From Woeseiaceae bacterium (GTDB lineage Bacteria; Pseudomonadota; Gammaproteobacteria; Steroidobacterales; Woeseiaceae): a stretch of DNA of 6,799 bases. The DNA is taken from assembly GCA_022866645.1 (NCBI GenBank), contig JALHUQ010000221.1:1-6799 (forward strand). Reading direction: 5' to 3'. A model generated the notes under the pieces. It saw nothing but the letters and a program-made list of their open reading frames with translations, was not told the origin of the DNA and made no database searches. This document shows positions 1 to 5,546 of the stretch, one piece after another. Numbering within the stretch: position 1 is the first letter of the stretch; every line of letters begins with the position of its first letter. Both the position numbers and the translations under genes were made by a program.

Positions 1-114
1 AGAGAAAGAAATCTTGTTCCGAAGTAGAATTAGCGGCGAATAAAATGGTGACTTCCGATGAGGCAACTTATGGGTGATGCAGTGTCCTGACTTGGCAATA
101 AGCAATGGCTTCTG

Positions 115-123
115 TGCGATAAT
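115..123 (+). promoter_or_regulatory. Possible extended -10 promoter element
   Basis: The sequence TGCGATAAT combines a TGn extension with a hexamer (GATAAT, 118-123) that matches five of six bases of the sigma-70 -10 consensus. A -35-like TTGGCA lies at 92-97, but the 20-base spacer is too long to be ideal; extended -10 promoters can work with a poor -35. Transcription would begin near 130, inside a short dyad (129-140), and read toward the oxidoreductase. This is a pattern match only. A second perfect -35-like hexamer, TTGACA (200-205), has no good -10 at the usual distance. Confidence 0.35.
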
Positions 124-128
124 ATGCG

Positions 129-140
129 GCGATTTATCGC
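129..140. repeat. Short perfect inverted repeat after the putative promoter
   Basis: GCGAT (129-133) and ATCGC (136-140) are perfect reverse complements separated by two T residues. The dyad sits about where transcription from the -10 element at 115-123 would start, so it could be an operator half-site pair or a tiny 5' hairpin. It is short enough to arise by chance, and no regulator can be assigned from it. Confidence 0.3.
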
Positions 141-216
141 AACTCAAAACACCTGTATTCGATACTCGGGGATCCAACACTAATCATTTAGAAAAAGTTT
201 TGACAAGGCGCCTAGA

Positions 217-372
217 GTGACTTGGCGAATAAGGAAGTTGTTCTCACGTCATATAAGCCAAGAAGCCCATAATGGGAATGGGTCATTGCTCAATGCAGAG
301 GTGTGGTATCGAATGTTTATCGATGGTTGTTCGAGTGTAGATATCGCTGACACACTCGCAGAGGCACAGTAA
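217..372 (+). CDS. Possible small protein, 51 aa, unrecognised
   Basis: This frame is open from 184 and ends at TAA 370-372. A GTG at 217, with AAGG eight bases upstream (205-208), gives a 51-residue product. The carboxyl-terminal half (for example EVWYRMFIDGCSSVDIADTL) has a plausible helix-like amino acid pattern; the amino-terminal part is basic. I do not recognise a family and see no signal peptide or membrane segment. Odd point: shifting forward by one base near the TAA gives another protein-like stretch (NEPPKAYVENLPQEQ and onward) that is in frame with the oxidoreductase and reaches its ATG. The real gene might therefore be longer and interrupted by a frameshift, or be an old amino-terminal extension of the next gene. 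It could also be chance. Confidence 0.25.
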   Translation: MTWRIRKLFSRHISQEAHNGNGSLLNAEVWYRMFIDGCSSVDIADTLAEAQ

Positions 373-442
373 TGAACCCCCAAAAGCATATGTCGAAAAC
401 TTGCCGCAAGAGCAAATTGTCGGTGCAGCCAAAATCGCTGCA

Positions 443-449
443 AAGGAGG
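443..449 (+). promoter_or_regulatory. Strong ribosome binding site that fixes the oxidoreductase start
   Basis: AAGGAGG lies five bases before ATG 455 and is a near-complete match to the anti-Shine-Dalgarno sequence. It is the strongest ribosome binding site seen in the window. It favours ATG 455 over an in-frame TTG at 401, which would add 18 residues and has no comparable site. Confidence 0.85.
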
Positions 450-454
450 AAGGT

Positions 455-2170
455 ATGACTACCAGATACAGCCAGCTTGTCGACCGGGAATTCGATGTTG
501 TGGTTATCGGAGCTGGGATGTTTGGTGCGTGCATAGCCTACGCCGCAGTGCAGCGAGGCTTGTCGGTAGCAGTTATTGACAAAGGTGACTTCGCGGCTGC
601 TACTTCTTCAAATCATTTAAAAGTCGTACATGGTGGAATCCGCTATCTTCAGCACCTGGATCTCGTCCGGTTGCGCGAATCCAGTTGGGACCGCTCCAAC
701 TTGCTGAGAATCGCGCCACACTTAGCGTATCGCATACCGATCGTATTCCCGACCTACGGATACGGATCTCGAAGCAAAACACTGATGCGTGCCGGCATGT
801 TTGCTTACGATATGCTGACACTGGATCGCAATAGGGGAATCCATTTATCTAAGAACAGAATTCCGAACGGGTCAGTTCTGGGCAAACAGGAGCTACTTGA
901 AATGTTTCCTGGTGCGCAGGAAAAGGGGCTTACGGGCGCTGCCGTTTTCTACGACGGTCAAATGTATAATCCGGCGCGTCTCGTCCTCGCATTCCTTCAA
1001 TCTGCGATTTTGAAGGGTGCCGTCGCAACGAATTATATCAAGGCGGATCGACTGCTGCGAGATGGCACGCGAATTGTCGGCTGCGGCGCGACGGATGTGC
1101 CAAGCGGCCGGCAATTTGAAATTAAAGGGCGAGTTGTGATCAACGCAGCGGGGCCTTGGGCTCATCGTCTATTAGATGACGGTCTGGGAATAAAACTCAG
1201 CCCCGTGCCCAGCTTCTCGCGCGACCTCTCCTTTGTAGTGAAGAAGTCGATCAACTCCTCTCACGCGATCGGATGCCAGACAGAATCTGCCGATTCTGAC
1301 GCCATTCTTGACAGAGGCGGCAGACATTTGTTTCTGGTTCCATGGCGAGGGATGACCTTGGTAGGCGTGTGGCACCGTCTAACTGCAGTAAATCCCGATG
1401 AGATAGCAGTTTCAAGAGAGGAACTACAGCTATATCTCGATGAATTAAACAGTATTTACAATGGATTGCAGCTGCGTTTGAGCGATATTACGAGGGTAAA
1501 TACTGGCCTGACGCTGTTCGGCTCGAAGGATGAGCAGGACCCGAGCGGCGCACATAGTTTCGCCAAGCGATCCATGGTCGTCGACCATTCAAAGAATGGA
1601 TTGGATGGCCTGGTAACGGTCATCGGTGTCCGTGCAACTGTGGCATGCAGTGTGGCAGAAGAAACCATCAGACTCGTAGAAAAGAAATTGCACAAGAAAG
1701 TCCATCGTATGAGTTCGACGTGGAAGCCAATTCATGGCGGTGTGATTTCAGACTTCGATGCGTTGGTCGATGATATTCGACACCAGCTGCCCTCAGACAA
1801 TGAAAGCCTGGCCACAGCGATCGCCCATAACTACGGGTCAGAATATTCTGAGCTATTCGCTTGTGCAGACGACGCATTGTTGCTCACGGCACTAAATGGC
1901 ACAAATGTGATGGCCGCGGAGGGCATTCACGCCGTGCGTAATGAGATGGCTATTTCCTTGGAGGATGTTGTCCTAAGGCGCACCGAGCTAGGCACTGCCG
2001 GCGATCCTGGAGTTGGCGTCATCGAGAGGATTGCAGAGGTTGTCGGTCGCGAATTAAGTTGGGACTCTATCGAAACTGCGAAGCAGGTCCGGTCTGTGCG
2101 AAAAATAATAGAGCAAGGTGGTCCGTGGGAAATGTTCGAAAAGTCAGCGGAACTTGAGATGAATACGTGA
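455..2170 (+). CDS. GlpD-family FAD-dependent oxidoreductase
   Basis: A 571-residue flavoprotein of the FAD-dependent glycerol-3-phosphate dehydrogenase (GlpD/DAO) family. The start is ATG 455 because of the AAGGAGG at 443-449. Seen: Rossmann motif GAGMFG (residues 19-24), acidic D42 at the end of the second strand, GlpD-type signature HGGIRYL (59-65), NAAGPW (230-235), and a GlpD-like carboxyl-terminal domain with RRTELG (508-513). From memory of E. coli GlpD, the first-half Arg (R63 here) and the Arg before the second-half strand (R372) are kept. The SGVRPL motif reads TGLTLF (350-355), the GTTD motif reads GVWH (304-307), and the GGKLTTYR region reads GVRATVAC (391-398). Loss of the VRP arginine argues against ordinary glycerol-3-phosphate oxidation. 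The protein is longer than E. coli GlpD (about 500 residues). It overlaps the SDR gene by one base, implying coupled translation. Inferred role: oxidising a hydroxyl on a sugar, polyol phosphate or hydroxy acid used in polysaccharide synthesis. Family is sure; substrate is not known. Confidence 0.9.
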   Translation: MTTRYSQLVDREFDVVVIGAGMFGACIAYAAVQRGLSVAVIDKGDFAAATSSNHLKVVHGGIRYLQHLDLVRLRESSWDRSNLLRIAPHLAYRIPIVFPTYGYGSRSKTLMRAGMFAYDMLTLDRNRGIHLSKNRIPNGSVLGKQELLEMFPGAQEKGLTGAAVFYDGQMYNPARLVLAFLQSAILKGAVATNYIKADRLLRDGTRIVGCGATDVPSGRQFEIKGRVVINAAGPWAHRLLDDGLGIKLSPVPSFSRDLSFVVKKSINSSHAIGCQTESADSDAILDRGGRHLFLVPWRGMTLVGVWHRLTAVNPDEIAVSREELQLYLDELNSIYNGLQLRLSDITRVNTGLTLFGSKDEQDPSGAHSFAKRSMVVDHSKNGLDGLVTVIGVRATVACSVAEETIRLVEKKLHKKVHRMSSTWKPIHGGVISDFDALVDDIRHQLPSDNESLATAIAHNYGSEYSELFACADDALLLTALNGTNVMAAEGIHAVRNEMAISLEDVVLRRTELGTAGDPGVGVIERIAEVVGRELSWDSIETAKQVRSVRKIIEQGGPWEMFEKSAELEMNT

Positions 2171-3162
2171 TGAAGGTTCTAATAACAGGTGGAACCGGTT
2201 TCATAGGATCGCGGCTTGCGCTGCGTTGCCGAGAGCTAGGATGGCAAGTGACCGTACTCGGGCGGGAGGATGCCGGCCAACCTGAAGTGGAAAATCGAGT
2301 TTTTCTGGAAAGCAATGGCATCGAGATAATAGCGGGATCTGTTACCGATCGCGAACGCATGTTCGAAATCAGTAGAGGTATGCAAGTAGTATTTCACCTT
2401 GCCGCAGCGCAGCATGAAATGAACATTCCGGATGAACACTTTAGAGCGGTTAATGTTGAGGGAACACGCAATATGCTCGATGCAAGCGTGGAGTCCAAAG
2501 TCGGCCGATTTATTCATGGTAGTACAATTGGAGTGTACGACCGTGATGATGCCAACAGCGTAGACGAATTAACGAAATTGCGTCCAAGTAATATCTACGG
2601 TATTACAAAGGCCGAAGGCGAAAAGGTCGTTAAAACGTATTTCAGCCGCCTACCCTGCGTCATTGTGCGAATATCTGAGACATATGGACCAGGAGATCGC
2701 CGTCTGCTAAAGCTTTTTCGCGCAATAAACAAAGGTGTTTTTTTCATGATTGGAAACGGCGAGAATGTTCATCAACTTGTATTTGTAGACGATCTGGTTG
2801 ACGGATTAATATCGGCGGCAGATTGTCCGGCTGCGCCTGGCGAAGTATTGTTACTTGCAGGTCAAGATCAATCCACGTCGAATGAAATGGTTGAGGCCGT
2901 CGCCAACGCGTTAGATGTTCGGGCGAAGTTCTGGCGAGCTCCATTATGGCCTTTTATGTTTCTTGCCACGATTTTGGAATACTCATTGCGCCCGCTTGGA
3001 CTACAACCGCCCTTACATCGACGGCGCATGGATTTCTTTACTAAAAGCTTTCGGATATCGACTCGCAAAGCCAGTGAAATTCTCGGCTTTTCTGCAAGGA
3101 CTAACTTTGCGGCTGGGGCACGCAAAACTGCAGTTTGGTACAAAGATAATGGTTTGCTGTGA
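2170..3162 (+). CDS. Extended SDR NAD(P)-dependent epimerase/dehydratase
   Basis: A 330-residue extended short-chain dehydrogenase/reductase of the NAD-dependent epimerase/dehydratase group. Seen: TGGTGFIGS at the amino end with Gly at residues 7, 10 and 13 (NAD(P) binding), HLAA after the fourth strand, Ser118/Thr119, and catalytic YGITK (Tyr143, Lys147), 24-25 residues after the Ser/Thr as usual. ETYGPGDR and FVDDLVDGL follow, typical of sugar-nucleotide epimerases. The carboxyl region has the hydrophobic and arginine-rich stretch PPLHRRRMDFFTK, common in polysaccharide-cluster members. ATG 2170 overlaps the previous stop (TGATG); GTG 2167 directly before it is possible, but there is little Shine-Dalgarno, so re-initiation after gene 1 is likely. 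The protein should be cytoplasmic. The reaction (epimerisation, dehydration, reduction or decarboxylation) and the sugar cannot be read from the sequence. Some relatives are annotated as 3-beta-hydroxysteroid dehydrogenase-like, a less likely role here. Confidence 0.9.
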   Translation: MKVLITGGTGFIGSRLALRCRELGWQVTVLGREDAGQPEVENRVFLESNGIEIIAGSVTDRERMFEISRGMQVVFHLAAAQHEMNIPDEHFRAVNVEGTRNMLDASVESKVGRFIHGSTIGVYDRDDANSVDELTKLRPSNIYGITKAEGEKVVKTYFSRLPCVIVRISETYGPGDRRLLKLFRAINKGVFFMIGNGENVHQLVFVDDLVDGLISAADCPAAPGEVLLLAGQDQSTSNEMVEAVANALDVRAKFWRAPLWPFMFLATILEYSLRPLGLQPPLHRRRMDFFTKSFRISTRKASEILGFSARTNFAAGARKTAVWYKDNGLL

Positions 3163-3210
3163 TTTGGAAATCAGTTCAAATATTCAACTAATACTTCCGG
3201 AATCTATGTA

Positions 3211-4374
3211 TTGAAAATTCTATTTTGCAATTATGAGTATCCACCGATTGGTGGCGGGGGAGGAGTGATCAATGCCGCGCTAGCCGAAGAGCTTGCCAAG
3301 CGACATGAGGTAACTGTGCTCACGTCGCAAGGTCTCGATCTTCCAGCTCAGGATCTAATTAACGACGTAAGCATAATCCGCGTGCCCGTCTTCTTCAGGC
3401 ACCGTTATGCCGCGGCAAACTTCCCGTCTCTTCTTGCATTCTTACCGTCTGGAGTGCGATCAGGTAAACGACTGCTGAATAAACGATCGTTCGATATAAT
3501 CAATACTCACTTTGCCTTGCCCTCGGGTCCTGTTGGAAACGCGCTGGCGCGATACGCTGCAATCCCTAATGTATTGTCGGTACACGGTGGCGACCTCTAC
3601 GACCCGAGCAAGTGGTCTTCGCCCCATAAACACAGCATTCTGAGAGGCTGGATTCGCCATCTTATCAATAGGGCGGATTTCGTGGTCGGCCAGTCCAAGA
3701 ATACGCTTGAGAATATGCGGAAATACTATGGTGATAAGGCCGACTCTGCACTTATTCCATTGGGGATCGTGCGACCACCGGTTGTTTCCGGATCCCGGGA
3801 AGAATTTGGTTTGCCGATCGATTCCACTCTCTTAATCACAGTTGGTCGTTTGGTGGCTCGTAAGGCAGTTGACCAACTCGTAACAGCCATGCAGACCATA
3901 AAGCCTGGTAAGACCACCTTGGTGATCTTGGGATCTGGCCCTCAAGAAGCAGCGCTACAGGAGCAAGTCAGTTCGTTAGGCCTTGGAGATCATGTTCGCT
4001 TTGTTGGCCAAGTTTCAGATACCCAAAAGGTAAAACTCTTGAGGCTCGCGGATATTTACGTGTCTACGAGCCAGCATGAAGGATTCGGATTGGTTTTCCT
4101 TGAAGCTATGGCGGAGGGCCTCCCAATCGTTTGTTATGACTTTGGAGGGCAGACAGACTTTCTTGAGGATGGATGTACGGGCCGCCTCATTGCACTAAAT
4201 GATTTGGACGGATTTGTCCGCGGTGTACAACAACTGATGGAAAGCAAAGAGGAACGGTTACTGATGGGCCGCGAAAATCGCGACCGTGTTGAGGGTTTCT
4301 TCATCGATACTTGTGCTGCCCGATATGAGCATGTATTCGAACAAGTTATATCTGCTGCAAAACTGACACTGTAA
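3211..4374 (+). CDS. Family 4 glycosyltransferase (GT-B fold)
   Basis: A 387-residue retaining-type glycosyltransferase of the GT4 family, with two Rossmann-like lobes. The amino lobe starts MKILFCNYEYPPIGGGGGV (glycine loop at residues 14-18) and carries HGGD (125-128). The carboxyl lobe has GRLVARK (Arg213 and Lys218, the pair that holds the donor diphosphate in GT4 enzymes), VILGSGP, and the E-x7-E motif HEGFGLVFLEAM (Glu290 and Glu298). Length is normal for the family. The start is TTG 3211, since the family amino terminus begins exactly there and an upstream ATG (3206) is out of frame and stops at once; only a weak CCGGAA site (3197-3202) precedes it. It lies 48 bases after the SDR gene. 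It should act at the cytoplasmic face of the inner membrane, adding one sugar from a nucleotide donor to a lipid-linked acceptor. Donor and acceptor are unknown. Confidence 0.93.
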   Translation: MKILFCNYEYPPIGGGGGVINAALAEELAKRHEVTVLTSQGLDLPAQDLINDVSIIRVPVFFRHRYAAANFPSLLAFLPSGVRSGKRLLNKRSFDIINTHFALPSGPVGNALARYAAIPNVLSVHGGDLYDPSKWSSPHKHSILRGWIRHLINRADFVVGQSKNTLENMRKYYGDKADSALIPLGIVRPPVVSGSREEFGLPIDSTLLITVGRLVARKAVDQLVTAMQTIKPGKTTLVILGSGPQEAALQEQVSSLGLGDHVRFVGQVSDTQKVKLLRLADIYVSTSQHEGFGLVFLEAMAEGLPIVCYDFGGQTDFLEDGCTGRLIALNDLDGFVRGVQQLMESKEERLLMGRENRDRVEGFFIDTCAARYEHVFEQVISAAKLTL

Positions 4375-4525
4375 GTGAAATCGAGTAATCGCTTATAGAC
4401 CAATGGCTCTTGAGAAAACGAGATGGGACATGAAAAAGTCCGAGGTAGCAGCAGAAATTGTAGAGTAAAGTCTCGACGTAGTCGCATCAACACTTAATAA
4501 TCATCCCATTCTCAATTTGGAAATC

Positions 4526-4529
4526 GGAG
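4526..4529 (+). promoter_or_regulatory. Ribosome binding site supporting the methyltransferase start
   Basis: GGAG lies eight bases before ATG 4538. It supports that ATG over the in-frame TTG at 4517, which has no purine-rich site in front of it. Confidence 0.6.
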
Positions 4530-4537
4530 TCTTGCAC

Positions 4538-5323
4538 ATGCGTGCCCAAAATCCACCTCAAACTGATAGAGTTGAGTCGACTGATCCTTGCATCGTTGGT
4601 AACCGCGGATTGTCGGCCAAACTGGAACCATTTGATTCATACTGGCAAGCGCCAGAAGATGTCGACGCCGGCTATGACTCTTTTTATGCGTATTACAAGG
4701 CCAATTATATTCCGCATATTCCCGTAGATCGGGATGCCAAAATACTCGTAATCAGTTGCGGTCCCGGATACTTGGTGAATACGCTCAATAGGCACGGATA
4801 CAAGAACGTAATTGGAATTGATTCGGATGGATCAAAGGTTTCCAACGCCGAAAAAAGAAAACTGAACTGTACGACAGCTGAAGCGTTTCCTTATCTTGCG
4901 GACTGTGATATGGCGTTCGACGTTATTATCCCTGAGCAGGAACTGAATCATCTGACACTTGAAGAGCAGCTGACATTCCTTCGGTTATGTCACGATAACC
5001 TCGAGCCGAGCGGGATCGTTTTTGTCTATGGCCTTAACGGTGCCAATCCGATGGTGGGATCGGAAAATCTATCGCACAATATCGACCATTTTAATACGTT
5101 TACTGAGTACAGCCTCTCCCAGACACTTGAATTGGCGGGATTCGTGAATATCACAACTGTGCCGTTGAAATTGTATGTATTTTGGAAAAACCCTTTGAAT
5201 TATGTTGGTCTCGCAGTCACGAGTGTTTATGAAATATACTGCCGCATCATGTTTAAGCTTTATGGAAAAAACGTAAAAATACTTTCGAAAAAGCTTGCGG
5301 CAGTCGCGTATCGGTCGTCCTAA
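4538..5323 (+). CDS. Class I SAM-dependent methyltransferase
   Basis: A 261-residue class I (Rossmann) S-adenosylmethionine methyltransferase. Motif I is ILVISCGPGYL (residues 69-79), with the glycine-rich turn CGPG. The acidic residue after the second strand is Asp95 in GIDSD and would bind the SAM ribose. FDVIIPEQELNHL fits the motif at the fourth strand, followed by the helix and strand of the core (LEPSGIVFVYG). The amino end carries FDSYWQAPEDV, followed by an aromatic-rich stretch, which I associate with polysaccharide-cluster methyltransferases. The carboxyl end has a hydrophobic, aromatic segment (VFWKNPLNYVGLAV and onward) that may contact membrane or lipid-linked substrate. ATG 4538 is preferred because of GGAG at 4526-4529; TTG 4517 would add seven residues. 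Likely role: O- or N-methylation of a sugar residue or its substituent in the growing unit. The acceptor is unknown. It follows the glycosyltransferase by 163 bases. Confidence 0.88.
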   Translation: MRAQNPPQTDRVESTDPCIVGNRGLSAKLEPFDSYWQAPEDVDAGYDSFYAYYKANYIPHIPVDRDAKILVISCGPGYLVNTLNRHGYKNVIGIDSDGSKVSNAEKRKLNCTTAEAFPYLADCDMAFDVIIPEQELNHLTLEEQLTFLRLCHDNLEPSGIVFVYGLNGANPMVGSENLSHNIDHFNTFTEYSLSQTLELAGFVNITTVPLKLYVFWKNPLNYVGLAVTSVYEIYCRIMFKLYGKNVKILSKKLAAVAYRSS

Positions 5324-5546
5324 CAGGGCCCGTAAGTAATTTTTCGTATCCGCCCAATCTAATAGTAATGAGCTAATCGGTCTTCCAATCCACCCATAAA
5401 TCGCTTCAATATGGGTTACCAATTTCTGACTGGCGTCGCCCGCAGTTCGGACACTGCCCTAAAGCTGCAGCCGTAGGCGTGAACGTACTAAATGGTTGGC
5501 TAAGATTAAGCAATATATCTATTTTTCGACATTGTGAGCCAAACAA
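5324..5546. other. Intergenic gap with a stem-loop before the flippase gene
   Basis: This 223-base gap is the longest between the main genes. It contains a perfect 7-base inverted repeat, ACCCATA (5392-5398) and TATGGGT (5410-5416), with an 11-base loop. No T run follows, so it is not a standard intrinsic terminator. A weak promoter-like pair, TTGGCT (5496-5501) and TATTTT (5520-5525) with an 18-base spacer, lies just before the flippase gene and could give it independent transcription. A 21-codon frame at 5411-5476 lacks a ribosome binding site and is probably not a gene. Confidence 0.4.

Larger units (their letters stand above)
1..216. other. Gene-free leader, possible tail of an upstream gene
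   Basis: No reading frame of useful length lies wholly inside this stretch. Two + frames are open from the left edge: one ends at a TAA at 41-43 and the other at a TGA at 75-77. The latter reads SEVELAANKMVTSDEATYG before its stop and could be the carboxyl end of a preceding gene, but 25 codons are too few to say. No hairpin followed by a T run was found, so I see no intrinsic terminator. The promoter-like element, dyad and direct repeat listed separately are the only structured items here. Confidence 0.4.
88..233 (+). repeat. Pair of 15/16-base direct repeats in the leader
   Basis: TGACTTGGCAATAAG (88-102) and TGACTTGGCGAATAAG (218-233) are identical apart from a single inserted G, and lie 130 bases apart. 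The core GGCGAATAA is also present at 35-43. The first copy overlaps the weak -35 of the putative promoter and the second lies just inside the possible small reading frame at 217. They could be binding sites for one regulator or traces of a local duplication. The span given includes both copies and the sequence between them. Confidence 0.4.

Noticed and set aside
200..205. Perfect TTGACA -35 hexamer
   Set aside because: Nothing better than a 3-of-6 match to the -10 hexamer lies 16-19 bases downstream, so it is not called as a promoter.
249..534. Two overlapping minus-strand frames across the leader and oxidoreductase start
   Set aside because: They run antisense to the strong ribosome binding site and the FAD motif, have no good ribosome binding site, and look like shadows.
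2915..3214. 99-codon + strand frame overlapping the end of the SDR gene and reaching the glycosyltransferase start
   Set aside because: It lies mostly inside the SDR gene in another frame, its translation has no family pattern, and the SDR frame is continuous with a normal carboxyl end.
4134..4493. 119-codon minus-strand frame across the glycosyltransferase end
   Set aside because: It is antisense to conserved GT4 motifs and is serine/arginine-rich with no recognisable domain.
3162..4525. The 11-base word ATTTGGAAATC at 3162-3172 and again at 4515-4525, both next to gene junctions
   Set aside because: A few repeats of 11 bases are expected by chance in a window of this size, and the flanks do not match.
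5324..5345. GGGCCC palindrome followed by a short T run after the methyltransferase stop
   Set aside because: The palindrome cannot form a hairpin with a loop, and no longer stem precedes the T run, so it is not a credible intrinsic terminator.
5411..5476. 21-codon frame (MGYQFLTGVARSSDTALKLQ) in the pre-flippase gap
   Set aside because: It is short, has no Shine-Dalgarno, and its ATG lies within one arm of an inverted repeat; chance is the simplest explanation.
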